Shown here piece after piece: positions 9,165 through 19,599 of a stretch of 64,000 nt of DNA (the stretch's first letter is position 1; each line of letters begins with the position of its first letter). A program made the position numbers and the translations under genes. Source of the stretch: a bacterium (GTDB lineage: Bacteria > Electryoneota > Electryoneia > Electryoneales > Electryoneaceae); NCBI GenBank assembly GCA_020444425.1, contig JAHLLB010000028.1, positions 1-64,000 on the forward strand, given 5' to 3'. The notes under the pieces were generated by a model. That model ran no database searches, was not told the origin of the DNA, and was given only the letters and a program-made list of their open reading frames with translations.

Positions 9165-9225
9165 TTTGCTGGTTTTGCCAGCCTTGCCGGTTCAGCCGAA
9201 TGTGCCGGTCCTGACCGTTTCGGGA

Positions 9226-10107
9226 TCAGCCGTCTTCCCAGCCCTGTTCCTCAGGGACACCGTTGACCTGGCGGCGGTCCTCGTCGAGCCAGTCAGCGGG
9301 GATGTCAATCGCCTGGTTGCCGTCCTCGTGCAGCTTCAGACGCAGGCCACGGATGTGCGTGACCATACGTTCCGCGACCTTGAGGAATACCTCACGGCTT
9401 TCCGGCAGGGCGTACAAGTCGTCCATCTCGACCGGTTCGCCGACAATGATCGAGACCCTCTGGTTGATGCGCAGCTTCTTCGATCCGACCGGGAGGATGT
9501 TCTGCGTGCCTTCGTGGTAGACCGGCACGACCTTCATCTTCGTCTCACGCGCGAGTTTGCCGACGCCAACCTGTCCGCGTCCGATGTCGCCGCTGCGGGA
9601 ACGGGTACCTTCCGGGTAGATGTGGATGATCTTCCCTTCCTGCAACAGTTCCTTGACCCGCATCATTCCGGGCTGGAACACGCCACGGCCACGGGTGATC
9701 GGGATCGCCTGGCACTTCTGCAGAAGCCACGACAGGATTGGGTTGAGGAAGAAATTCTTCTCTTCGGGGACATGCCACGGGAAATACTTCAGCTTAAATC
9801 TCGACATCGCGATCGGCCCGAACAGCACCGGGTCCATCAGGAAGTCGTCAATCATCGTGAGGTGGTTGCTGACATACAAATAGGGCGGTTCCTGCTGACG
9901 CAGTACCTTCCGGCCGTAAACCTTCGTCCGGTTCAACACTTTCAGGTAGATGACACCCAGCAACGCAACCAGCCCCTGAATGATAAACGAGAGGAACTGG
10001 TTGAACGGCCCGCGCACCCAGCGGCGCATGCGTTCGAGACGCTTCTGCGCGTCTTCCGCCGTGTTCACCGCTCCCGGCTGACCGCTGTTTTCAGCAGCTC
10101 TGGCCAT
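9226..10107 (-). CDS. plsC: 1-acyl-sn-glycerol-3-phosphate acyltransferase (PlsC family)
   Basis: A 293-residue membrane-associated acyltransferase of phospholipid synthesis, converting lysophosphatidate to phosphatidate. The catalytic NHX4D motif is NHLTMIDD and the glycerol-phosphate-binding motif is YPEGTRSRSGD. A hydrophobic segment (FIIQGLVALLGVIYLKVL) near residues 40-57 anchors it. It is the last gene of a minus-strand series after the SpoIID-like gene (35-base gap). The N-terminal 35 residues are an unusual charged extension. Substrate within the family cannot be told from sequence alone. Confidence 0.88.
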   Translation of the reverse strand: MARAAENSGQPGAVNTAEDAQKRLERMRRWVRGPFNQFLSFIIQGLVALLGVIYLKVLNRTKVYGRKVLRQQEPPYLYVSNHLTMIDDFLMDPVLFGPIAMSRFKLKYFPWHVPEEKNFFLNPILSWLLQKCQAIPITRGRGVFQPGMMRVKELLQEGKIIHIYPEGTRSRSGDIGRGQVGVGKLARETKMKVVPVYHEGTQNILPVGSKKLRINQRVSIIVGEPVEMDDLYALPESREVFLKVAERMVTHIRGLRLKLHEDGNQAIDIPADWLDEDRRQVNGVPEEQGWEDG

Positions 10108-10142
10108 CCCTTCCTTACCTCAGTAAAACGCCTGCATCCCGG

Positions 10143-11732
10143 TTACACTGTCAGCAGATGACAACCCGGATAATATAAATTCAGGATGCGGCGGAAATCC
10201 CAACCGGTTGCCGCCAATCCACAGGAACCCAATTGGCACAGGCCGACGCCGTGACCCCAGCCCAGTCCTTCCAGATCAACACCCTTGCTTGTTTCCCGAA
10301 TGAGAAACGCGCTGCTCGGCAGGTGGCTGTCCGACAGCAAGCGCCGGATCGCCAGCTCCTTGCCCACGGTGATCGTCCCCGCGGAACCGTGCACGCGAAG
10401 ATACACGATTCGGCCCGAGATACCACGCTCCAGGGGCTCCAACTGGTGAATCCGGCCGATGTCCGCTCCGGTACGTTCCTTCACAAGCTCCGTTACCTGT
10501 TCCCAGGATAGCGAACGGTGCCAGAGATACAACTCCTCCATCTCTTTTGCGGACGGCGGATACGGGTGCGCAACCGGATTGCAGGCGGTCCAGTCCGGCA
10601 TGTTGCGGAACCACTCGCGAAGGTTTTCCCCGCCGGAGCGTCCGAACGCCGTCTCAACCTCCCCCATGCGGGCATCTTCCGTCGGCCCGCATGGCACCGG
10701 GATCAGGTACGGCACCACCTCGTCGTCCCACGCGACTTCGTGGCCGTCTGTGAGCACACCGGAAATCTTGGCGTAGCGTGCGTCCGCGACACGCCCCTCG
10801 TGCATGAGAAGCATCCCTTTGACACGCTGCAGCACCCGCCGGGCGTCCTCACTCTCCCGTGACACGCCCTGGTAGCACTGGCAATGGTCGTCGTGACAAA
10901 GTTGGAACGCTTCGCCGAAATGGTGACGGTTCCGTGTTGCCAGCACCGTCGAACGCGCCGCAATCGCCTGCGCTGCGAGGGCTTCGTCCGGCCAGTCGGA
11001 TCGCATTTCGCTGCCGAGTAGAGACGTCAGATACTCGTCCAGCTCGACCTCGTTGACCGCCGTGAGGCCCTTCCCGTCGGCAACGATTTGCAGCGAACCG
11101 CGAAAGCTCAGTGCCTCATTGTGCTGCCAGTGAAACTGTATCCCGATGGTGACGTCGCCGAGTTCGAAGAGGTCGTCCGGATCCTGTGGCGTGATCGTGA
11201 CCGGTGAGGGCACGGTGTTGCTGATGGTGCCGCCTTCACGCTGGATCTGGATCCGTCCGCCGGAGGGTGGGTTCAGTCGGACCGCCTCGACTCGCGGAAG
11301 CTCGTCCTCGTAGCGTCTCAGGCCAGGAATGTTGACCGTAACCTCGGCGGGGATGGTGCTGAGCTGCTCGCGGGCTTTCGTCAGCACCTGTTCCAGATCT
11401 TCGCCACGTCCGATGACGAGGCTGGTCACGGTCGTGTCCAGCGTATTCTCTTCGCCCCACGTCGCGGACCCGCCCATGGTCAGCAACTCACAAGCGAGGT
11501 CGAAATCACTGAGCAGTTCGGCGGCTTCTTCCGCCAGCGAACGGTCGATGAAGGAACACACTTTCGCGCCCCAGAGCGGCGCATCGCTGCGTTGTGCGAG
11601 CCGCGCGGTGTACGTTCCCGCCGGCAGGATGTAGGGTTCAGCCCGGTCCGGCATCGTGATTGCCGTGTTGCCCCTGAGCCGGATATGCAGCTCGGGTTTC
11701 CGGATACTGATTCCAACACGCACCGTTTCCAT
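10143..11732 (-). CDS. SpoIID/LytB domain protein
   Basis: A 529-residue protein. The SpoIID core is seen as LLGSEMRSDWPDEALAAQAI followed by AARSTVLATR, and the C-terminal signature as GWGHGVGLCQLGSCGLA. SpoIID proteins are lytic transglycosylases that cut peptidoglycan glycan strands in spore formers; homologues occur widely in non-sporulating bacteria. I see no clear signal peptide, which is odd for a wall enzyme. Its ATG overlaps the stop of the CPBP gene by one base (TAATG), so they are coupled. The N-terminal ~200 residues are a region I do not recognise. Confidence 0.85.
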   Translation of the reverse strand: METVRVGISIRKPELHIRLRGNTAITMPDRAEPYILPAGTYTARLAQRSDAPLWGAKVCSFIDRSLAEEAAELLSDFDLACELLTMGGSATWGEENTLDTTVTSLVIGRGEDLEQVLTKAREQLSTIPAEVTVNIPGLRRYEDELPRVEAVRLNPPSGGRIQIQREGGTISNTVPSPVTITPQDPDDLFELGDVTIGIQFHWQHNEALSFRGSLQIVADGKGLTAVNEVELDEYLTSLLGSEMRSDWPDEALAAQAIAARSTVLATRNRHHFGEAFQLCHDDHCQCYQGVSRESEDARRVLQRVKGMLLMHEGRVADARYAKISGVLTDGHEVAWDDEVVPYLIPVPCGPTEDARMGEVETAFGRSGGENLREWFRNMPDWTACNPVAHPYPPSAKEMEELYLWHRSLSWEQVTELVKERTGADIGRIHQLEPLERGISGRIVYLRVHGSAGTITVGKELAIRRLLSDSHLPSSAFLIRETSKGVDLEGLGWGHGVGLCQLGSCGLAATGWDFRRILNLYYPGCHLLTV

Positions 11733-12694
11733 TACACCGCCGAGTCGAGGTTTTTACCTACCGGACCGCCCGGACCATGTCCGCCCAGATTCTTCTGCTC
11801 TGACAACCTGAAGTAGCTGCGCAAGCCCCAGACGAGGAAGGCCGCAGCGACCAGCATGATCAGCGGATGCACATGATCCCCCATCACAAACCAGCCCGGC
11901 TCCTCCTCCGGATACACATTGGCCGCGAGCAGGCCGAGACCGTTGTTGGTCATGTGCACGATGATCGTCGGCAACACCGATTCCGCCCGCCATGCCATTG
12001 CGCCCATTACGGTTGCCATCAGCAAAATCGGAATCAACCAATAGATGTTGAAGTGATAGACCGCGAACAGCGCGCTGGCCATCATCACGCCGGAAGTTAC
12101 GCCGCGCCGTGCCTCGAAATAGCGCTGGAAGAAACCACGGAACAGCATCTCTTCCACGATTGGCGCGATGAGCATAACCGTGAGGCCCATGGTGAGAAAA
12201 TCGAGCACCGTGTCGATTTGCATCATGCGCTGGATGCCGTACGCCATCTCCTCCGGCAGCGGCAGGACAAAGTTGATCAAACGGCTGATCTCGTCCCCGA
12301 GCACCGCAACGCCAAGTCCGATCAGCACCGAATAGAAGATCAGCTGCACCGGAACCGGCCGCAAACGTAGAAATACCACGGAGCTTAACCGCTTGCGGCG
12401 GATGAACACCCACGCCGGGATGATCAGCAGCATCTGCGTGAACATCGCCGCCACCTTGAGCGACATCGGCAGAGTGTCCAGGTTGCCGCTGGCCCACTGG
12501 TCGATGGTGTCCATGTCGACGTCACCGTCCGGCGTAACCAGCTCCATCGTGCCGAGCGCACCGATGACGAGGAAGCCCGCGAGTAGAATCAACAGGGTCG
12601 TGACCACAACCGTCACGACATCCTTGCCAGTGATCGGATACTCGTTATTGGAGTCGCGTTTGGGAGTGGGTTCGTTCTGCGGAAGCTGTTCCAT
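11732..12694 (-). CDS. CPBP family intramembrane metalloprotease
   Basis: A 320-residue multi-pass membrane protein. The CPBP/Abi motifs are E181-E182-MLFRG with R186, H214 in FAVYHFN, and a third motif HMTNNGLG near residue 247. This family cleaves substrates within the membrane (for example prenylated or anchor proteins). It has about seven to eight hydrophobic segments. It lies between the trmH-type gene (14-base gap) and the SpoIID-like gene (one-base overlap). Its substrate is unknown. Confidence 0.85.
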   Translation of the reverse strand: MEQLPQNEPTPKRDSNNEYPITGKDVVTVVVTTLLILLAGFLVIGALGTMELVTPDGDVDMDTIDQWASGNLDTLPMSLKVAAMFTQMLLIIPAWVFIRRKRLSSVVFLRLRPVPVQLIFYSVLIGLGVAVLGDEISRLINFVLPLPEEMAYGIQRMMQIDTVLDFLTMGLTVMLIAPIVEEMLFRGFFQRYFEARRGVTSGVMMASALFAVYHFNIYWLIPILLMATVMGAMAWRAESVLPTIIVHMTNNGLGLLAANVYPEEEPGWFVMGDHVHPLIMLVAAAFLVWGLRSYFRLSEQKNLGGHGPGGPVGKNLDSAV

Positions 12695-12708
12695 GAGGAT
12701 TCCGTTCG

Positions 12709-13491
12709 TCAGCGAGCGAGCAGGCGATCCAGCAGGATTGCCCCCGCCATCGCCACATTCAACGAATCTACCGGACCACGCCGTTTGATCGCAACATGTT
12801 CCGACGCCACCGTGATCAACCCCGGTGCGACACCTGCCGGTTCATTGCCGAGCAGCAGGATCGCGGGCGGCGCATCCGAGGTTACCGGCGCAAAGCGGTT
12901 GTTGCCGTCCAGATCTGTCGCGAGCACGCGTGTCCCTCTCTGTACTTCCGCCGTGAGCACGTGTTCCAGCTTGACGTTGCGGCAGAGCCGGGCGTGCAAC
13001 TGCGCACCCATGCTCGCACGCACCACTTTCGGATTGAACGGGTCCGCAGTGCCCTCCCCCAGCCAGATGTCATGCACGCCATAAAACAACGCCGTCCGGA
13101 TCAATGTGCCGAGGTTGCCGGGGTCCATCACCCGATCCAACGCCAGCACCACCTCGCCGGGTCCCGGCCCGACCGGGTCATGCGCTTCGGGCAGGGCGAA
13201 CACACCCGCAACCGGCGGCGTGGTCTTCAGCCCGCTGATGCGCACCAGTTCGCCATCCGACAGTTCACGTACCGGGATCTTGTGTTCAAACGCAAGGGTC
13301 AGCAAATGATTTTCCGCCTCGCGATCGTTCGCGCGGTCCTCATACAGCAGCAACACCGGCGGCTGCTCACTGAGGATCGCGTCACGCAATGCCGAGGCAC
13401 CCTCGACCAGGTACAACCCCTCCCGGTCACGGTACTTCTTCTGCGACAGTTTGCGCAAAACGTTCATCGACGGCAAAGTCGGTGTCATCAC
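12709..13491 (-). CDS. TrmH/SpoU family RNA 2'-O-methyltransferase
   Basis: A 260-residue SPOUT-fold methylase. Residues 1-100 form the RNA-binding SpoU substrate-binding domain (LRKLSQKKYRDREGLYLVEG). The knot motifs are LDRVMDPGNLGTLIRTALF, LLLGNEPAGV and SLNVAMAGAILLDRLL. It probably methylates a ribose in rRNA or tRNA; the target cannot be assigned. It is the first gene of the minus-strand run trmH-like, CPBP, SpoIID-like, PlsC. The start could also be the ATG at 13467. Confidence 0.88.
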   Translation of the reverse strand: MMTPTLPSMNVLRKLSQKKYRDREGLYLVEGASALRDAILSEQPPVLLLYEDRANDREAENHLLTLAFEHKIPVRELSDGELVRISGLKTTPPVAGVFALPEAHDPVGPGPGEVVLALDRVMDPGNLGTLIRTALFYGVHDIWLGEGTADPFNPKVVRASMGAQLHARLCRNVKLEHVLTAEVQRGTRVLATDLDGNNRFAPVTSDAPPAILLLGNEPAGVAPGLITVASEHVAIKRRGPVDSLNVAMAGAILLDRLLAR

Positions 13492-13622
13492 ACGCCTTCG
13501 GTTGGATTCGGGCCCATTTTGAACAGGCTGGAAGATAGTGAACCGCAGTTGCCTGAACCCTCTTGACAGCGTTCTCCGCTCCCGCTACGTTCGAGATGAC
13601 TGCAATATGCCGGAGGGCAGCC

Positions 13623-14378
13623 GTGAGCGCTGCCATAACCTACCTCATTGTTGTCCTGATCGGCGCGGGATTGATCCGTAGCCTGCGCCTGCTCACTTGG
13701 CCGGCGACACTCGTCGCAACCTTGATGGCATTGTTGCTGCTGTGGGCTGGCGGTTGGAGCTGGCTGACAGCGCCGCTGGTGTTCCTGATCAGCTCGTCGG
13801 TTTGGACACGCTGGCCCGGGGCGTCCCGTGAACGGGATCGCACCCGCCGTGCGAGTCAGGTGATCGCCAACGGGTTACCGGGAATGGTGTTCGCCGCCAT
13901 CGCTGTGGTCTTGAGCGACCCACGGTTCGGTGTGGCGGTCGCCGCCAGTTTCGCTGCTGCGGCCGCGGATACATGGGCGACGGAATGGGGCGGCAGTTTC
14001 GGGGGACGTCCGCTCAGCCTGCGCACCTTCCGCACCGTGCCGGCCGGGCAATCCGGCGCGATCAGCCTGGTCGGGACGCTCGCCACGGTCGCGGGAGCCG
14101 CGTTCGTTGCGGTACTGTGTGCGGCGACGGGCATGATCCTGTGGAAGTACGCGTTATGGGTTGCGCTTGCCGGGACTGCCGGATCGCTGCTTGACAGTCT
14201 CGCCGGAGCGTGGGTGCAGGGCTTATGGAGAAGCCCGAACGGCGAGCTCCTCGAAACGCCTCCCGCCGGAAAAAAGAGTCAACTTCTCCGTGGATTGCGC
14301 TGGGTCGATAACGATATCGTCAACCTGATTGCGACAACCTCCGGTGGATTGATCGCGTTGTGGCCGCTGGGGCTGTGA
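13623..14378 (+). CDS. DUF92 family membrane protein
   Basis: A 251-residue integral membrane protein with about six hydrophobic segments and the DUF92 features AAAADTWATEWGGSFGGRP and TAGSLLDSLAGAWVQG, ending RWVDNDIVNLIATTSGG. The family (TMEM19) includes plant phytyl phosphate kinase VTE6, so prenyl-phosphate phosphorylation is possible but not shown here. I choose the GTG at 13623 because GGAGGG lies just upstream; an upstream TTG at 13563 and ATG at 13596 are in frame but would start in a non-hydrophobic stretch without a good ribosome site. Confidence 0.82.
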   Translation: MSAAITYLIVVLIGAGLIRSLRLLTWPATLVATLMALLLLWAGGWSWLTAPLVFLISSSVWTRWPGASRERDRTRRASQVIANGLPGMVFAAIAVVLSDPRFGVAVAASFAAAAADTWATEWGGSFGGRPLSLRTFRTVPAGQSGAISLVGTLATVAGAAFVAVLCAATGMILWKYALWVALAGTAGSLLDSLAGAWVQGLWRSPNGELLETPPAGKKSQLLRGLRWVDNDIVNLIATTSGGLIALWPLGL

Positions 14379-14399
14379 AGTCAACGAGGGAGAAGTACG

Positions 14400-16547
14400 A
14401 TGAACAGGATCGCCGTCGTATCCGTCGTGTTGCTGGGGCTGCTGCTGGCGGGTTGTGCGCCAAAGCAGGAAGCCGAAACCTACCCGTTGGGCCAGGTCTC
14501 GCTGTACGAGGCGACCTATGAACTCTCCCCCACCGATCACATGCTGGATGCACAGGTCAACCTCACGTGGACACCCGCTCGCATTGACACGTTCTTCTTC
14601 CTGTTGCACAAGGATCTAAACATCGGCGAAGCCCGGGCGGAAGGCGATGTGCAGCAGGGTGAGCTGCTATTGCTCGGATCGGGCCACGAAGCCGTTGGCA
14701 AGCAAATGGGACGGTTGCTGAACGACTCCGACTGGAACGAGAGCAACGACCACCTCGCGTTGTACGGCATCCCGGTCAGCGCCACCGGCGACGTCAGCCT
14801 CACCTTCAGCTATTGCGGCCCGATCAACGACGACGTTGAAGTTGCCTCGTTCAACCGTTGGGCGATTGCGGATGAAAGCACCGGCCTGATCGAGGAGAAG
14901 GGCGCGTTCCTGGTGCCGACAACCGGCTATTATCCGTTCCTGCCCGGTGATGCTGGATTGAGCAAGTTTGAGACGACCATCCTCCACCCGGAGGACTGGG
15001 AAGGGCTGGCGGAAGGCAACATTTCGGCACACACGGACACTTCCGTCCACTTCTCCTCGGTGCATCCGCTGGATGGCATGTACCTCGTCGCCGGACCGTA
15101 CCTGCTGGATACCATTGAACAGGACGGCACAGAGATCGCGATGTACCATTACGAAGACGATTCGGAGCTGGTGGACCGGTACCTGACCCATTCCGCGCGC
15201 TACATCGCGATGTACAACGAGATGATCGGACCGTACCAATTCGACCGTTTCAGCGTGGTCGAAAACTGGTTCCCGACCGGGTATGGCATGCCCAGCTACA
15301 CGTTGCTGGGAACCGATGTGCTGGCGTTGCCGTTCATCGTCTACACCTCGCTGGGGCATGAAGTGCTGCACAACTGGTGGGGTAACGGAGTTCTCGTCGA
15401 TTACGACACCGGTAACTGGTGCGAAGGGTTGACCGTCTATCAGGCAGACTATATCTACGCCGGGCAGCGTGATCCGAGTGGACAGCGGCAGTACCGGCTG
15501 GACCTGTTGCGTGACTACAGCGATTACGTGATCCGTGGTGAGGACGATGACTTCCCGCTGCGGGAGTTCACCTCACGGACGACTGCCGGCAGCCGCACGA
15601 TCGGCTACGGCAAGGTGATGATGGTCTATCACATGGTCGCCAACCGGATCGGTCCTGATGTGTTCACCCAGGCGCTGAGCGACTTCTACATGGAACACCA
15701 GTTCGAGAAGGTGGCGTGGGCCGATTTCTTTGACAAATTCGAAGCGGTCAGCGGTGAGGATTTCGGGTGGTACGAACAGCAGTGGATTGATCGCCCAGGT
15801 GCTCCCGCGTTCGACGTGCAGAACCCTCTCGTTCAGCAGAACACCGGCGAAGCTAACTACCTGTTGGAATTTGACTTAGTCCAGACACAGGGCGGAGATC
15901 CGTTCCGACTGGACCTGCCGGTTCGGGTACACTTTGCGAGCGGCTCTTCCGTGGATCACGTCTTGCGTGACGTGAATGGCGAGATGTACCATGCCCGCGT
16001 TCCGGCCGAAGAGCGACCGGTGCGCTTTGACATTGATCCTGACTACAACGTGTTCCGTGTGCTTGACCCGTTGGAAGCACCGCCGACGTTGTCCGGTTTC
16101 TATGGCGCGGAGCAGCCGATTGTGGTGTTGCCGCCTCAGAGTGATCCAATGCGAAACGCTTACGAGCAATTCGCGGGGACGATGCTGGCACGGACGGAAG
16201 CGGAATTCGTGGAAGCCGAAGACGTGACGGATGAGCTTCTGGCTGAACGGTCGGTGCTGCGTCTGGGTCGGGAACAGGCGTCCGAACGTGTGCTGATGAC
16301 CGGCAGTTTGCAGGATTCGCCACCGTCTCGAGAGGGTCTCGCGCTCGTGTGGGCGAGTCGAAACAACGACCACCCGAACGTCGTACACATGGATGTATGG
16401 GCATCGTCCGCCGGGGCCCTGGGGCCACTGGCGCGAAAGTTGCCGCATTACGGGAAGTATAGCTACCTGGCGTTCACGGCAGGTGAGAATATCGCAAAGG
16501 GACAGTGGGACGTGACCGAATCGCCGTTGATTGTCGCCCTGCCCTGA
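14400..16547 (+). CDS. M1-like zinc peptidase lipoprotein
   Basis: A 715-residue lipoprotein: the signal MNRIAVVSVVLLGLLLAGC ends in a lipobox with the cysteine at residue 19. The gluzincin site is H320-E-V-L-H324 with E342 in WCEGLTVY, 17 residues after the second histidine (18 is usual in M1). The exopeptidase GAMEN motif is replaced by GYGMPSY, so classical aminopeptidase activity is uncertain. The C-terminal third (after about residue 450) is beta-rich. It probably acts in the periplasm or on the outer membrane. It follows the DUF92 gene by 21 bases. Confidence 0.8.
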   Translation: MNRIAVVSVVLLGLLLAGCAPKQEAETYPLGQVSLYEATYELSPTDHMLDAQVNLTWTPARIDTFFFLLHKDLNIGEARAEGDVQQGELLLLGSGHEAVGKQMGRLLNDSDWNESNDHLALYGIPVSATGDVSLTFSYCGPINDDVEVASFNRWAIADESTGLIEEKGAFLVPTTGYYPFLPGDAGLSKFETTILHPEDWEGLAEGNISAHTDTSVHFSSVHPLDGMYLVAGPYLLDTIEQDGTEIAMYHYEDDSELVDRYLTHSARYIAMYNEMIGPYQFDRFSVVENWFPTGYGMPSYTLLGTDVLALPFIVYTSLGHEVLHNWWGNGVLVDYDTGNWCEGLTVYQADYIYAGQRDPSGQRQYRLDLLRDYSDYVIRGEDDDFPLREFTSRTTAGSRTIGYGKVMMVYHMVANRIGPDVFTQALSDFYMEHQFEKVAWADFFDKFEAVSGEDFGWYEQQWIDRPGAPAFDVQNPLVQQNTGEANYLLEFDLVQTQGGDPFRLDLPVRVHFASGSSVDHVLRDVNGEMYHARVPAEERPVRFDIDPDYNVFRVLDPLEAPPTLSGFYGAEQPIVVLPPQSDPMRNAYEQFAGTMLARTEAEFVEAEDVTDELLAERSVLRLGREQASERVLMTGSLQDSPPSREGLALVWASRNNDHPNVVHMDVWASSAGALGPLARKLPHYGKYSYLAFTAGENIAKGQWDVTESPLIVALP

Positions 16548-16580
16548 GCAAGACGGTAACCTCAGTTTTCTGGAGATGGA

Positions 16581-16946
16581 ATGCGGTATTGTCCGAGCAC
16601 TCGCATTGACTACGATGACGATGTGGACGAGTGCGTCGTCGGTGGTGGTCCCCTGGTCGAGGGGAGCGCCCGGGAAATGTTCGATGATGTTGATGATGAC
16701 GCGTGGGTTGAACTCGATCCCGTTTCGTCATTAACGCACGCCACACAATTGCTCGACGCGCTGGATGAAGAAGGCATCCCGAGCTACATCGAAGCGATCT
16801 ACAGCGGAGATATGAACACCGGATATACCGCAAATATTCTGGTGCCGGATGATCAATTCGAAGACGCGCTGGAGATCCAGCAGGCCCTGCCGGCGCCGGC
16901 TGATGATGACGAATTCTTCATTGATCCGGACAGCGAAGACTTTTAA
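16581..16946 (+). CDS. DUF2007-like protein with degenerate zinc ribbon
   Basis: A 121-residue acidic protein with a TGGAGA ribosome site. The middle part (SLTHATQLLDALDEEGIPSY ... NILVPDDQFEDALEI) fits the DUF2007 putative signal-transducing domain. The N-terminus MRYCPSTRIDY...DECVVGGGPLVEG aligns by eye with the CPxC...CxxCG zinc ribbon common in such proteins, but only C4 and C18 remain; the partners are T7 and G21. It lies between the peptidase and enolase genes. Function unknown. Confidence 0.65.
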   Translation: MRYCPSTRIDYDDDVDECVVGGGPLVEGSAREMFDDVDDDAWVELDPVSSLTHATQLLDALDEEGIPSYIEAIYSGDMNTGYTANILVPDDQFEDALEIQQALPAPADDDEFFIDPDSEDF

Positions 16947-17052
16947 ACCATTGCGCGTTTGTGGTCCATCCTGAATTTATTGGCCGCAAACGCTTTTTTC
17001 TGCCATTGACCGGTGGCCTTTGCGCCGTCGTGCCATCTCGTGAGGATGATAG

Positions 17053-18339
<1,287 letters not shown>

Positions 18340-18364
18340 ACCGTTACGGGGGCATACGTAAGCC

Positions 18365-18685
18365 ATGATCATTTCCGGTAAACGCACGTGGATGTACGCC
18401 TGCCTCGCCGGACTGTTTCTCGCACTGGCTACGTTTGTCGTTTTTGACCGCGAAGCAGGCTTGTTGCAGGTACGCGAGCTGAAGCAGCAGCACTCTGAGC
18501 TGACGACAGAAGCTCGCGCGCTGGAAGCACGCCGGGAATTCCTCACCGAACGGCTCGCGCTGCTCGAACAGGGCGATCCGCATACGTTGGAAGAGGTCGC
18601 GCGGGAAAAGAACCTGATTTATCCCGGCGACACCGTCTATCGTATCCATTACAGTCCGGACGCGGACGTCGAACCAGTCCGCTGA
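18365..18685 (+). CDS. ftsB: Septum formation initiator (FtsB/DivIC family)
   Basis: A 106-residue bitopic protein: a short cytoplasmic start, one membrane helix (about residues 9-27) and a coiled coil (about 33-72), then the motif LEEVAREKNLIYPGDTVYRI typical of FtsB/DivIC. It links early and late division proteins with FtsL and FtsQ. Its place 25 bases after eno matches the eno-ftsB order known in many bacteria. Confidence 0.85.
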   Translation: MIISGKRTWMYACLAGLFLALATFVVFDREAGLLQVRELKQQHSELTTEARALEARREFLTERLALLEQGDPHTLEEVAREKNLIYPGDTVYRIHYSPDADVEPVR

Positions 18686-18703
18686 CCCCCGAGGATTGTT
18701 ATC

Positions 18704-19483
18704 ATGTCATTTTATGACGAGCTCGGTGAGAAATACGACAGCATGATTCGCTGGAAGACGCGGCTCGAACGGGAAACTCCGTTCCTGCAGCGGCTGTTTG
18801 GTGAAAAACGAATCAACCGTGTGCTCGATCTCGCCTGCGGTACCGGCCACCATTCCCTGATGTTCCGTAAATGGGGCTGCGACGTCATTGCGTATGACGC
18901 CTCGCAGGCCCTGCTCGATGTCGCACGGGCAAATGTGTCCGATGATGACGACGGCATCCAGTTTGTCCAGGGAACGTTCGACGAGCTACCCGTAAAAGTA
19001 GACGGCCCGCTGGACGCGATCCTGTGCCTCGGGAATTCCATTCCGCACCTGCAATCACGTGAAGAGCTGGGACAACTGTTCCGGGATGTGTTTGCCCTGC
19101 TGAAACCGGGCGGCGTGTTTGTCTTCCAGAACCGCAACTACGACCGGTTACTGAAGACTAGGGAACGGTTCCTGCTGCCAACGACACACCGTTCAAGCGG
19201 TCACGAACAGCTGTACTTCCGCTTCAACGACTTCGAAGGCGACAAGGTCCGCTTCAATATCGTCCACTTCCGGCAGGTGAACGAAGGTTGGGTGCACGAC
19301 GTGTATTCGACCGAGCTGTCGCCGTGGATCCACAACGATCTGGCCGCAGAGTTGAAGGCCGCCGGGTTCGCCGCGAACGATTTTTACGGCGATTTTTCGG
19401 GTACGCCGTTCGACGCCGAAACCTCGCCGGATATTGTCGGCCTGGCGCGGAAGCCGTTGGCGAAAGCAAACGAAGACGCGTAG
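18704..19483 (+). CDS. Class I SAM-dependent methyltransferase
   Basis: A 259-residue methylase. Motif I is VLDLACGTGHHS near residue 40, the acidic residue follows in VIAYDAS, and ILCLGNSIPHL resembles glycine/sarcosine N-methyltransferase-like proteins. The substrate is unknown. It follows the ftsB-like gene by 18 bases and is probably co-transcribed with it. It is followed by a 720-base gene-free stretch. Confidence 0.8.
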   Translation: MSFYDELGEKYDSMIRWKTRLERETPFLQRLFGEKRINRVLDLACGTGHHSLMFRKWGCDVIAYDASQALLDVARANVSDDDDGIQFVQGTFDELPVKVDGPLDAILCLGNSIPHLQSREELGQLFRDVFALLKPGGVFVFQNRNYDRLLKTRERFLLPTTHRSSGHEQLYFRFNDFEGDKVRFNIVHFRQVNEGWVHDVYSTELSPWIHNDLAAELKAAGFAANDFYGDFSGTPFDAETSPDIVGLARKPLAKANEDA

Positions 19484-19599
19484 TGTTGGTTCAAGACAAC
19501 GACGATTCAATGACGGGACAGCGAATGGGTTGTCCCGTTTTTCATGGTGCAGCGTTGTGGTTGAGAGCCAGAAGTGCTCAGCCGGTTATTTTGAAACGC

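Noticed and set aside
9154-10161. 335-residue plus-strand frame
   Set aside because: It is antisense to the PlsC gene and starts in a hairpin repeat.
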